Origin: Fictibacillus enclensis
GTDB taxonomy: Bacteria; Bacillota; Bacilli; Bacillales; Fictibacillaceae
Assembly (NCBI RefSeq): GCF_001457035.1
Contig: NZ_KQ758621.1
Location: forward strand, 1-64,000
Direction: 5' to 3'
DNA length: 64,000 nucleotides
Under the pieces are notes generated by a model. That model made no database searches. It was given only the letters and a program-made list of their open reading frames with translations, and had not been told where the DNA came from. The translations under genes and the position numbers were made by a program. Every line of letters starts with the position of its first letter. The first letter of the stretch is position 1. Of the stretch, positions 1-7,785 are shown piece by piece.

Positions 1-217
<217 letters not shown>

Positions 218-292
218 TGTTTGATATAGCTCTTAATGTTTAAAAATAAGAAATTGATGGGATTGTAAAATCCCTGACTTACTCTGGCTTTT

Positions 293-311
293 GTTTGGTT
301 TTCAAAGAACA
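293..311 (-). promoter_or_regulatory. rRNA leader boxA-like antitermination element
   Basis: On the minus strand the leader reads TGTTCTTTGAAAACCAAAC. This matches the boxA (TGYTCTTTGA) element found between rRNA promoters and 16S genes in Bacillus, where NusB/S10 bind for antitermination. It lies between the promoter at 344-372 and the 16S start. Confidence 0.75.
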
Positions 312-343
312 TTTGTTTGCGTCGTCGTTTTGGCGACTTTAAT

Positions 344-372
344 AGAATACCTCGTTATTACTGCCCCGTCAA
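344..372 (-). promoter_or_regulatory. rRNA operon promoter (sigma-A type)
   Basis: On the minus strand there is TTGACG (367-372), a 17-bp spacer and TATTCT (344-349). The A+T-rich tract just upstream (371-400) could act as an UP element. It sits about 130 bp before the 16S 5' end. The hexamers and spacing are read directly; promoter activity is inferred. The remainder of 373-624 shows no recognisable gene. Confidence 0.6.
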
Positions 373-624
373 CAATTTTTTTAAAAAAATTTTATATACT
401 TAATATTTCCAGCTAAAGAAGTAGCTCTACTGAAACAGTTGGGGCAACATTTCTTTTTGAATTACAACGATGACACACTTCTCGGCGTCGTCAGATGGAT
501 TTATTTTAACTAATACATAAAAACATACAGAGTCAAAAACAATAAAAGAAAGTAATCAATCAGGTAATGGAGCGTTTCGATGACGTAAGTGTCCTCGTTT
601 CTGTAATAAAGCTCACCTAATTGA

Positions 625-1475
625 AAGGCATCGATCGCATCGGTTTTGACTTTTCTTAAACCTGGCATTGAATTTTCTGCAAAAAACTGCTGCGATTTGC
701 CCTTATTTTATATGGATTAAAACTGAACATTGACGCTGTTTTTCATTAAGGACTGCCGCTCTTGCTCCGCGGTATTGGAACGGTTGCTTTCTCCATTCTT
801 GTGATGTATGTCCTCGCTAAATGGCTCAAAGCAGACGCCCCCATATCTCTTTTGCTTGGAATAGGTACAGGAGGTTGCGGTGCGGCCGCAATTGCGGCTG
901 TTTCACCCATTCTTAAATCAAAGGAAGAAGATACAGCGATTAGTATTGGAATTATTGCTTTAATGGGGACACTATTCTCCATCCTTTATACCGTCATTCA
1001 TCCGCTGCTTCCTCTTTCGGACAGTACGTACGGCGCATGGGCCGGACTTACATTGCATGAGATCGCTCATGTGGCATTGGCTGCCGCGCCCGCGGGCCAG
1101 GACACTTTGGCGATGGCCTTGCTTGCCAAGCTGTGTCGTGTTTTCTTGCTTGTACCGCTTAGCTTTTTCTTCATGTTTTGGATGAAAAAACGCGCTCCGA
1201 GAAACCAAAAACACCAAACACAGATTGAATTTCCCTTGTTTCTTATTGGATTTATCATGACAAGCCTGTTGGGCAGTTATGTACTTGGAGACATCATTCC
1301 AGCGCGCGTTTCAGAAATCATCTCAAATTTCAATACCTTTATCCTTACGATGGCAATGGTTGGTCTCGGCTTGAACGTCAATTTAGGTGCCTTAAAAAAC
1401 CGTGCATTGCGCCCTCTTATCGCCATGACCATCACCTCTACTCTTTTATCAGTGCTGACCGTTTTCACCTTGTAA
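625..1475 (+). pseudogene. UPF0324 (YeiH-type) membrane protein gene, disrupted
   Basis: The C-terminal 237 residues (from 762) are an intact multi-spanning segment of the UPF0324 family, annotated elsewhere as putative sulfate exporters; the substrate is not established. The gene continues upstream but is broken twice. In the same frame, 672-746 encodes FCKKLLRFALILYGLKLN-type family sequence ended by a TAA at 747-749 (a CAA-to-TAA change would explain it). Further upstream, PGIEFSAK continues in the +1 frame, with the shift in the A-run at 681-686. The first roughly 60 family residues are not seen, and full-length members are about 330-340 aa. A TTG at 762 could start a fragment, but it lacks a good ribosome binding site and the N-terminal helices. 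Inference: a decaying pseudogene, unless the stop and shift are sequencing errors. Confidence 0.75.
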
Positions 1476-1506
1476 ACCTTTTTGAATCCCCCATTCAAGA
1501 AGGTTT
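1474..1506 (+). terminator. hairpin after the UPF0324 remnant
   Basis: Arms AAACCTTTTTGAAT (1474-1487) and ATTCAAGAAGGTTT (1493-1506) pair along 14 bp with one G-U, around a CCCCC loop. The T-tract that follows is short, so termination may be weak. Confidence 0.55.
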
Positions 1507-1589
1507 CTTTATGCATTTAAACTACTTATTTGCTATATTTAACAATGTGAAATAATTAACATATTGATTTTAGTAAGGAGATAACTGCT

Positions 1590-2792
1590 ATGAAAAACAA
1601 CTGGATTCGGCCGGTTACTGTTGTAGTGCTTGTGTGGATGACGTATATGTTTTCGTTTGTGGACAGACTGTCGTGGCCACCTGTCATCCCGCTCGCCTCC
1701 AAGGATATGGGCTTGTCAGCCGCAAATGCCGGCAGCTACATGACCGCTTTTTACATCGGGTATGTGATTACACAATTTCCGGGTGGTCTGTTGACTGACC
1801 GGTTCGGCTATCGAAAAGTTTTGCTGGGCTCATATTTAACAATGGGGGTTTTTACGCTGAGCATGTCTTTGGTACATACGTTTGAACAAGGATTCGCTTT
1901 CCGGCTCTTGGCCGGCCTTGGCTCTGGTGCCATCTTCTCTGCCTCAATGGCCGCAATCTTTGACCATGTATCAGCGAAAAGAAGAGGCATTGCCATCGGT
2001 CTTTTCATGACAGCAACCTCACTTGGGGTCACCGTCGTTAACTTGTTTGTTCCCACTGTGGCGGAAAACCATGGTTGGCGCTCCGCCTTTTTGATCGCAG
2101 GATTGCTGCCGATCGCCGGTATTATCCTGAGCTTCTTTTTTCTGAAAGAAAGCAATACCTATCATGGAACAAAAACAAAAGGCGTCTCTGTAAAGGAGAT
2201 GTTCGAGGTATTAAAGAATAAAAATCTGCTGCTGGCTGGAGCCGCCGGTTTTGGCGGTTTATGGGCGACATGGGGAACCGCCACCTGGGCCAATACCTAT
2301 TTGAACCACAATCTTCATCTCTCATTGGTGGAAGCGGGGAAAATGATGGCGGTCTATGGTATGGCTGGCCTGTTGTGCAAGCCGCTCATCGGTTTTATTT
2401 CAGACTATTTTAACAAAAAAACCATTGCCTTTTGGGCACTGTTTTTATTTGCTCCCGTTTTGGTTTGGTTCGGTATCAACACGCATACAGGCATTCTTGT
2501 GCCTTTGACCGCCATTCTCGGGATCACTGCGTTTATCTACAGCCCTGTCATGACCGCTATTATTGGCGAACTGGTGGATGAAAAGCAAATCGGAACCGCC
2601 ATGGGGCTGGTGAATGCTATCTGGCAGCTCGGCTCTCTCATCTCTCCGCTCGTTGTAGGAGTAGTAGTAGATACTACTTCAAGCTTCCTGCTCGGTTTTA
2701 TGGTTCTAGCCGCTGGCCCGCTACTCGGTGCTATCATGATGCTGTTTGTAAGACTTAAAGGGAAACAAGCAAGAAAATGGGATGCTGCTTAA
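1590..2792 (+). CDS. MFS transporter, probable organic-acid carrier (ACS-like)
   Basis: A 400-aa protein with about 12 hydrophobic segments. It carries the MFS signature loop GGLLTDRFGYRKVL between TM2 and TM3 (about residues 64-78). The N-terminal half resembles anion:cation symporters of the sugar-acid/hexuronate/phthalate type (motif FSFVDRLSWPPVIP and the segment FYIGYVITQFPGG). The start is set by GTAAGGAGATAACTGCT before ATG. It should sit in the cytoplasmic membrane and import a carboxylate or sugar acid with H+ or Na+. It is followed 130 bp later by an SDR gene on the same strand, which may act on the imported compound. The substrate cannot be assigned from sequence. Confidence 0.85.
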   Translation: MKNNWIRPVTVVVLVWMTYMFSFVDRLSWPPVIPLASKDMGLSAANAGSYMTAFYIGYVITQFPGGLLTDRFGYRKVLLGSYLTMGVFTLSMSLVHTFEQGFAFRLLAGLGSGAIFSASMAAIFDHVSAKRRGIAIGLFMTATSLGVTVVNLFVPTVAENHGWRSAFLIAGLLPIAGIILSFFFLKESNTYHGTKTKGVSVKEMFEVLKNKNLLLAGAAGFGGLWATWGTATWANTYLNHNLHLSLVEAGKMMAVYGMAGLLCKPLIGFISDYFNKKTIAFWALFLFAPVLVWFGINTHTGILVPLTAILGITAFIYSPVMTAIIGELVDEKQIGTAMGLVNAIWQLGSLISPLVVGVVVDTTSSFLLGFMVLAAGPLLGAIMMLFVRLKGKQARKWDAA

Positions 2793-2922
2793 ACGGCGAA
2801 AGTGGTATCAAAAAATACCCCTATTTCCGAAACGGATAGACACTCCGTTTCTTGGAGGCGGGTTTACGGGTATATTAGATTCACGTGCCATTTTTAATTT
2901 TTACGAACAGGGAGGAACATCA

Positions 2923-3690
2923 ATGAAATTGACTGGTAATACTATCCTGGTTACAGGCGGGGCCTCAGGCATCGGACTGGCTTTTGCCGAACGTTTTTTA
3001 AAAGAAGGCAACAAGGTAATCATCGTTGGACGACGTCAGGAAAAATTGGACGAAGCAAAAGAGAAATTCCCGGAACTTCATACAAAAGTTTGTGATGTTT
3101 CAAATGAAGAGGAACGCATCGGTCTCGTTGAATGGACAACCAAGGAGTTCCCGGATTTGAATGTTCTGGTAAATAATGCCGGCATTCAGCAGCGGGTCAA
3201 CCTGTTAAATACTACAAAAGACTGGAAATACTATCAAAATGAATTGGCTATTAATGTGGAAGGTCCGATGCATTTGACCATGCTTCTTATCCCTCATTTC
3301 GTTAAAAAGGAGCGAGCCGCCATCATGAACGTTACCTCCGGTTTGGCCATTCAGCCAGGGGTATGGGTTCCAATCTACAGTGCAACAAAGGCAGCTATGC
3401 ATTCCTTTACGGTGACCCTGCGCCACCAGCTCGCAGAAACCGGTGTCGAGGTTGTGGAAATCCTCCCTCCAGCCGTCAATACCGATCTGGGCGGTGTTGG
3501 ACTTCATACCTTTGGTGCTCCACTTGATGATTTTGCGGATACCATTTTTAATGGACTGAGAGATGAAAAATTAGAAGTGGGCTATGGAGGAACCGAAGAA
3601 CGCCTCCATGCGCCAAGGGAAGAAATTGAAAAAGGTGTCTTGAATGCCTGGCTTGGCTTTCAGAAGAACAATCCTGACTTTCGAAAATAA
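2923..3690 (+). CDS. SDR-family oxidoreductase (DltE-like)
   Basis: A 255-aa classical short-chain dehydrogenase. The nucleotide-binding TGGASGIG is at residues 11-18, the NNAG motif at 84-87, the catalytic Ser in NVTSG near 139, and the YxxxK pair at Y152/K156. These residues support an NAD(P)-dependent alcohol/ketone oxidoreductase in the cytosol. The sequence resembles the DltE/YvaG-type group without a defined substrate. An upstream in-frame extension (from 2782) is possible, but ACAGGGAGGAACATCA immediately before the ATG at 2923 fixes this start. It lies downstream of the MFS gene and ends at a strong bidirectional terminator. Confidence 0.88.
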   Translation: MKLTGNTILVTGGASGIGLAFAERFLKEGNKVIIVGRRQEKLDEAKEKFPELHTKVCDVSNEEERIGLVEWTTKEFPDLNVLVNNAGIQQRVNLLNTTKDWKYYQNELAINVEGPMHLTMLLIPHFVKKERAAIMNVTSGLAIQPGVWVPIYSATKAAMHSFTVTLRHQLAETGVEVVEILPPAVNTDLGGVGLHTFGAPLDDFADTIFNGLRDEKLEVGYGGTEERLHAPREEIEKGVLNAWLGFQKNNPDFRK

Positions 3691-3697
3691 AAAAATG

Positions 3698-3731
3698 ACT
3701 CCCCTTTCATCAAGGAAAGGGGAGTTTTTTA
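3698..3731. terminator. bidirectional intrinsic terminator
   Basis: An 11-bp perfect stem (ACTCCCCTTTC / GAAAGGGGAGT, loop ATCAAG) is flanked by T6 on the plus side and by A-rich sequence (T-run on the minus strand). It closes the SDR gene and the small minus-strand ORF that ends at 3729. Confidence 0.9.
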
Positions 3732-3875
3732 TTGCCGCTGATGTACCTCATCACTTGGCTTGGGCTGTGTAAAGAAAAAAATGAAGATAATAAGAGGAAG
3801 CGCAAGCAAAAATACTCCGACCTTCGCCGGCCTGACAGTTGGAATATCGGTTAATGACAAAGCCAATCTTATCAT
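3729..3875 (-). CDS. small membrane protein, 48 aa (hypothetical)
   Basis: The minus strand encodes a short open frame ending at 3729 against the bidirectional terminator. The product has a polar N-terminus (LSLTDIPTVRPAK), one very hydrophobic helix (VGVFLLALPLIIFIFFF, about residues 19-35) and a polar tail (TQPKPSDEVHQRQ). This gives a coherent N-in or C-in single-pass layout rather than noise. AAAGGA precedes ATG 3875 too closely but is well placed (9 nt) for the in-frame TTG at 3866, so the true start may be 3866 (45 aa). No family is recognised. It is divergent from the gene at 4018. Coding status is inferred from composition, ribosome binding site and terminator placement. Confidence 0.5.
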   Translation of the reverse strand: MIRLALSLTDIPTVRPAKVGVFLLALPLIIFIFFFTQPKPSDEVHQRQ

Positions 3876-4017
3876 TCCTTTTTGCTATAGATGTTGTTAT
3901 CACTATATTTCAGGGACGTGTATCCTGTACCTATGGATGACAAAAAAATGTTTTGAAGTTGTCTTGCATTCCCGTTCCCGGCAGTGAGGAATAAGATACA
4001 ACTGTGGGGGGAGGCAA

Positions 4018-4473
4018 ATGGTGAAAGCAGCAGATCAGACAGAAAAAGAACTTCATATCATTGGAGCGATTCAGCGGGGACTTGATTTGGCCACGGCGGC
4101 TTTACTTCTCAGCGGACAAATAACCATAATAGGTGTCTTTGTGACTCCCCGGGGTTTTCGGGTTTCTTTGGGCGGCCCGCTGACAGGAGAAGACCGTCTG
4201 GAAGGAATTGGAGGAAACCAGGCGGCCACAACGCTTGTGGATGTAATTGATATTGGTCTGGCCATCCTTTTGATCAGCGACCAGATTCGTGTGACCGGTA
4301 GCTTCATTGCCCCAGGCCGGTTTACCATTAATGTCAGCGGACCGATTTTTGGCGTTCCCTTAACCGTTCCAAGCCTTCCCCAGTTGAAACGGGAATCTGC
4401 CTTTTTTCAAAAAATCGTCTCCAGGCATTTTGAAGTGGATCCGCATTTTTTCAAACCAGATCAACAGTATTAA
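4018..4473 (+). CDS. hypothetical protein with internal duplication
   Basis: A 151-aa protein of unknown function, preceded by a strong GGGGGGAGG ribosome binding site. Residues about 21-57 (GLDLATAALLLSGQITIIGV...) and 76-112 (VIDIGLAILLISDQIRVTGS...) are clearly related copies with a 55-residue period. Each has a hydrophobic stretch followed by a beta-like segment ending in GGPLTG or SGPIFG. The tail (113-151) is charged and rich in aromatic residues. There is no signal peptide, and the hydrophobic pieces are too short and polar to be sure of membrane insertion. No family is recognised; a structural or spore-related role would be a guess. Its 3' end converges on the APH-like pseudogene with only 6 bp between. 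Confidence 0.7.
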   Translation: MVKAADQTEKELHIIGAIQRGLDLATAALLLSGQITIIGVFVTPRGFRVSLGGPLTGEDRLEGIGGNQAATTLVDVIDIGLAILLISDQIRVTGSFIAPGRFTINVSGPIFGVPLTVPSLPQLKRESAFFQKIVSRHFEVDPHFFKPDQQY

Positions 4474-4479
4474 AATGCC

Positions 4480-5411
4480 TTATAAAGCATTCCAATAGTT
4501 TTTATTATTGATGTTTTCCACACACCATTGATAATGACCATCTGAGCAATCCCCGGAATAAAAATTCGCCGTAATGAAGCTATAGACCAGAACATAAAAA
4601 TACAGTTCTTTTCTGACGCTCTCACCTAACGTTGAAAGTATGAGATTCAGGTATCTTTTACGGATATTTGAATGAAATTCATCGTACATATCAAAACATA
4701 CCCACCCGATGGCAATATCGAATAACGGATCGCCATACATGGTCATCAACCCAAAATCAATTAAACCCCTAACCTGGCTACTTGTATTTATTAATAAATT
4801 CCCAGGAAAAAAATCTGCGTGGATTAATGAATACTCCCCTTTGTACTCCTTGGATAAGATCTTCATCAGATCATTTAACTTTCTCTCATACTCCACAATA
4901 TCTCTTTTAAAATAGCGCAATAATTCAGGTGTCTTCTGACGTATTTTTTCTTTCAATCATCATACCAGTTGTCGATTTTTATGGAGGATATGCCCGGTCC
5001 ATCAAATAAAACAAACCCTTTGATCGTAGAATTTCCTTTAATCTGCTGCAGCTCCAGATGCGCTTTCAGGTAGATTTTCATCATTTTGCTTTGTTCATTA
5101 AAGCTCATGTCTGAGAGCAGACTTCGCATATTGCTGCCCTTAATCCGTTTTTCGGTAGTAACTAAAATCCCATTTTCCAGAAACACATCATAAATATACG
5201 GAAGCTCATAGCCCAAACCATCAGAATTGATCCCGGCATAAAATTCTTTTAATCTCCATTGTTTATTAAGATCAGACATGTGATTATAAACTTTCAGTAC
5301 CTTATGGTCGGATAAAGCATACACCCCGGCTTCCATTCCCGAACCTAAAAAATTCGACTGTGTAACGTTAAATCTATCCAAAATGGCTGATTTAGCATGG
5401 TTATTCATCAT
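4480..5411 (-). pseudogene. APH-type phosphotransferase, split by frameshift
   Basis: Two consecutive minus-strand frames together make one protein-kinase-like fold of about 310 aa, the normal APH family size. The 5' part (5411-4953, 152 aa) has the N-lobe (FLGSGMEAGVYAL, then a Lys in KVLKVYN). The 3' part (4956-4480, 158 aa) has the catalytic loop HADFFPGN (H46, D48, N53) and the metal-binding IDFG (D67). The frames join at about 4950-4957 in GATGATTGAAAG; one extra T would restore a continuous D-D-L-K-E-K reading. The family phosphorylates aminoglycosides, homoserine, choline or similar small molecules; the substrate is unknown here. It is either a recent frameshift pseudogene or a sequencing error. 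The second part could initiate at TTG 4956 only without the ATP-binding lobe. Confidence 0.8.
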
Positions 5412-5436
5412 TTCATCATTCCTGACACTTCTCTTC

Positions 5437-6294
5437 TTATAACTCCGTACGAAGATCCCACAGTTCCGGGAAAAACCGCTGTTCCAGCACTTTTTTCAAG
5501 TACCCAACCCCGGAAGAACCGCCCGTTCCCCGCTTGAAACCTATTACTCTCTCAACGGTTTTCATATGGCGGAAGCGCCATTGCTGGAGCCAGTCCTCAA
5601 TATCCACCAATTTTTCTGCAAGCTCGTAGAGATCCCAGTATCGCTGCGGATTTTTATAGACCGTGATCCAGGCTTTGCGGACAGACTCGTTCTCCTGATA
5701 CGTCCGCGTGACATCGCGGTTCAGGACCTCTTCATCAATTGAAATTCCCGCCTTATTCAGCGCCTGGATGGCCACGTCATAGAGTCCTGGTGCTTCATAT
5801 GCCTGTCTCAGTTCTTTTAGTAGCTTTGGATCTTTTTCATAGATTTTCAGAACATGAGGTGTCTTGTAGCCAAGAGCGAACTCGATCATCCGGTATTGGT
5901 AAGACTGGAAGCCGGACGCCTGGCCGAGTGAATCCCGGAATTCCATGTATTCAGATGGTGTCATGGTGGACAGCACATCCCAAGCCTGGATGATTTGTGA
6001 CTGTGTTTTTGACACACGTGCCAGTTTTTTGAACGCACTGGACAGGTCGTCTTTCGTAATGCAGTCGATGGCGGCATGCATCTCATGCAGTATCAGCTTC
6101 ATCCACAGCTCGCTGACCTGGTGAATCACAATAAATAACACCTCGTCATGATGTCCGGATAATCTGCTCTGTGCCGATAAAATTTTGTCCAGCTGCAAAT
6201 ATTCCCCGTATGTCATATTATTTTTAAAATCCGTATGGATGCTGGTTTCTGAACTTGTGGCATTGACCTCCTGCCGGTTTTGGTTATCCTTCAT
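5437..6294 (-). CDS. kynA: tryptophan 2,3-dioxygenase
   Basis: A 285-aa haem enzyme opening the indole ring of L-tryptophan to N-formylkynurenine, the first step of the kynurenine pathway. Family hallmarks are [13 protein letters not shown] (about 27-39), [19 protein letters not shown] with the substrate-side His near 58, and [14 protein letters not shown] carrying the proximal haem His near residue 240. The start at 6294 is chosen because AAAGGGGGATGTTATC precedes that ATG; the in-frame extension to 6339 has no such site. No kynB or kynU is in the window, so the gene is solitary. A cre-like box at 6312-6325 lies 18 bp before the start codon, suggesting CcpA repression. It is divergent from the larC2-like gene. 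Confidence 0.95.
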   Translation of the reverse strand: MKDNQNRQEVNATSSETSIHTDFKNNMTYGEYLQLDKILSAQSRLSGHHDEVLFIVIHQVSELWMKLILHEMHAAIDCITKDDLSSAFKKLARVSKTQSQIIQAWDVLSTMTPSEYMEFRDSLGQASGFQSYQYRMIEFALGYKTPHVLKIYEKDPKLLKELRQAYEAPGLYDVAIQALNKAGISIDEEVLNRDVTRTYQENESVRKAWITVYKNPQRYWDLYELAEKLVDIEDWLQQWRFRHMKTVERVIGFKRGTGGSSGVGYLKKVLEQRFFPELWDLRTEL

Positions 6295-6311
6295 GATAAC
6301 ATCCCCCTTTT

Positions 6312-6325
6312 TGATACCGCTTACA
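6312..6325 (-). promoter_or_regulatory. cre-like CcpA site upstream of kynA
   Basis: The minus strand reads TGTAAGCGGTATCA, fitting the cre consensus TGWAANCGNTNWCA at every fixed position. It is 18 bp upstream of the kynA start. CcpA binding is inferred. Confidence 0.55.
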
Positions 6326-6415
6326 ATCATTCCTATCATACCTTATTTTCACAGTACAATTAAATAGGTGTACGGTATAATGAAAAGAACGAGCAAAGAT
6401 GAAAGGAGCCGCAAA

Positions 6416-6901
6416 ATGAATGAATTTAGCGCACGCCATGCACAAGAACATATTGACAATGAGATGGTAATCATAGAAGTGAACCTGGATGACTGCAGCG
6501 GAGAAACGCTGTCGTACACGATGGACAGGCTCTTTGCGGCCGGTGCCAACGATGTGTACTACACTTCCATCTATATGAAAAAGAACCGTCCCGCCTATAA
6601 GCTATCCATACTTTCGGACAAAGCAAAGCAGCCATTGCTTGAAGAAATCATCTTTCGTGAAACCTCAAGCTTTGGTTTGCGATATTATCCCGTCTCCTGT
6701 CACCGCCTCGGCAGGGAGTTTTACAGGGCCGAGACTGCATACGGTGAAGTATCTGTGAAAATCGGAATCTATCAAGAGGCACCGATTAAATTTTCTCCGG
6801 AATATGAGGATTGTAAAAAAGCCGCGGAACAACACAATGTTCCCCTCCAAAACGTGTACGATGATGCAAAATTGGTGGCGATGAAGCATTATAAGGCTTG
6901 A
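6416..6901 (+). CDS. larC2: LarC C-terminal domain protein (LarC2-like), nickel insertion
   Basis: A 161-aa stand-alone version of the C-terminal half of LarC (DUF111), which with LarC1 inserts nickel into the pyridinium pincer cofactor using CTP. Family signatures are VIIEVNLDDCSGETLSY (about 18-34), AGANDVYYTSIYMKKNRPAYKL, EEIIFRETSSFGLRYYPV and a C-terminal PEYEDCKKAAEQHNVPLQNVYDDA. The LarC1 part is encoded 18 kb away, at 25043-25891 on the other strand. The start at 6416 is set by AAAGGAGCCGCAAA; an upstream extension to 6368 lacks a site. A TATAAT at about 6376 with a GTACA/TGTAC inverted repeat just upstream may be its promoter/operator. It neighbours a nickel-permease-like gene (7136-7759), consistent with a metal role. 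Confidence 0.85.
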   Translation: MNEFSARHAQEHIDNEMVIIEVNLDDCSGETLSYTMDRLFAAGANDVYYTSIYMKKNRPAYKLSILSDKAKQPLLEEIIFRETSSFGLRYYPVSCHRLGREFYRAETAYGEVSVKIGIYQEAPIKFSPEYEDCKKAAEQHNVPLQNVYDDAKLVAMKHYKA

Positions 6902-6963
6902 TTGCCCTCAACATGGGAGCTTGCCGAGGCTTATTGGGAGCTCAATCCGCTTCCATTATTTAA

Positions 6964-7058
6964 CTTGCTCTCAAATTTGCCGTGTTTATTCTCAAAAAAC
7001 TGGATTTATTCTCAAATCACGCCACTTTATTCTCAAAACCAATCATTTTATTCTCAAA
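6964..7058. repeat. five degenerate 20-21-bp direct repeats, core TTTATTCTCAAA
   Basis: Cores begin at 6964 (degenerate, CTTGCTCTCAAA), 6985, 7005, 7026 and 7047, so the period is 21, 20, 21 and 21 bp. The 12-bp core is exact in the last four copies, and the 8-9-bp spacers differ. It lies between the convergent larC2-like and nickel-permease genes. The apparent reading frame through it (HFILK heptads) is best explained by the 21-bp period rather than by coding. Confidence 0.8.
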
Positions 7059-7120
7059 CGGTTTAAACCATGTGAATTTCGACAAAAATTGACTCATCCA
7101 TTTGCAATAACCGAGCAAGA

Positions 7121-7157
7121 TAAAACCCTGTTTCATCAAGAGATGAACAGGGTTTTA
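7121..7157. terminator. terminator hairpin overlapping the permease 3' end
   Basis: A 12-bp perfect stem, TAAAACCCTGTT (7121-7132) and AACAGGGTTTTA (7146-7157), around a 13-nt loop. The minus-strand permease stop codon (7136-7138) falls in the loop, so the last codons form one arm. Confidence 0.75.
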
Positions 7158-7759
7158 TACAAATAATAGACGCCAAAGCAGACGCTCAGCACGCCTGTAA
7201 AACGCGTCAGCAGAAGGTTGATTTTTTTATGGTCCGATGACCACGAATACGGCAGCCCGATCAGCAGGGTGGCGAGCACCATACTGATCAATGTTCCTGC
7301 ACCAAAGACAAGCAGATAAATCACTCCTAAATATTTGTCTTGGATGGTGCTTAAAAACAAGTAAGCGACTCCCGTGCTCCCCGCCAGCCCATGCAGCAGG
7401 CCAACGATCAATGGTCTGAGCATCCACTTGCTGCTTCCTGAAACGGCATGTTCATGCTTGTGGGAAACACGCAAGGTATAAAACGCCTTCACACCAAGAT
7501 AGATGATCATGACGCCAACAACACCTTCCAGCAGCATTTCCACTGAATGGGAGACGAAAAGATTGAAGTAGATAATGGTGCTTCCCACAACCAGAATCGT
7601 GGTCATGTGGCCGACCCCCCACCAAGCACCGACCAGTGCGGAAAAACGGGCTTTTTTCTTTTCACTGACAATCGTGGTGACAGCCACAAGATGATCCGGA
7701 TCGAGCGCATGCTTTAAGCCGAGCAGCATGGCCATCAATAAAATCGTGAGTAGTTCCAT
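7136..7759 (-). CDS. UreH/NiCoT-like nickel-cobalt permease
   Basis: A 207-aa integral membrane protein with about six hydrophobic segments. TM1 carries the nickel/cobalt signature HALDPDH (H17-x4-D22-H23), followed by GAWWGVGHMTT in TM2 and a GLLHGLAGSTGVAYL motif later. These are hallmarks of the UreH_2/HupE/NicO group that moves Ni2+ or Co2+ across the cytoplasmic membrane. A short His-containing loop (HKHEHAV) lies mid-protein. The start is supported by CAGGAGCTTACAT. No urease or hydrogenase genes are in the window. The nearest nickel users are the Lar cofactor proteins and LarA homologues, with larC2 directly next to it. Metal choice and flux direction are inferred. Confidence 0.85.
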   Translation of the reverse strand: MELLTILLMAMLLGLKHALDPDHLVAVTTIVSEKKKARFSALVGAWWGVGHMTTILVVGSTIIYFNLFVSHSVEMLLEGVVGVMIIYLGVKAFYTLRVSHKHEHAVSGSSKWMLRPLIVGLLHGLAGSTGVAYLFLSTIQDKYLGVIYLLVFGAGTLISMVLATLLIGLPYSWSSDHKKINLLLTRFTGVLSVCFGVYYLYKTLFIS

Positions 7760-7785
7760 ATGTAAGCTCCTGTTTTGTTTTTTCT

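Noticed and set aside
3760-3987. 75-codon plus-strand frame
   Set aside because: No ribosome binding site, no recognisable composition, and the opposite strand holds a better small membrane ORF.
6964-7058. CRISPR array
   Set aside because: Repeat unit is only 12 bp with 8-9-bp spacers, and no cas genes are present.
6921-7166. Frame with HFILK heptads through the TTTATTCTCAAA array
   Set aside because: Same explanation: a 21-bp DNA repeat read as protein, running into the terminator hairpin.
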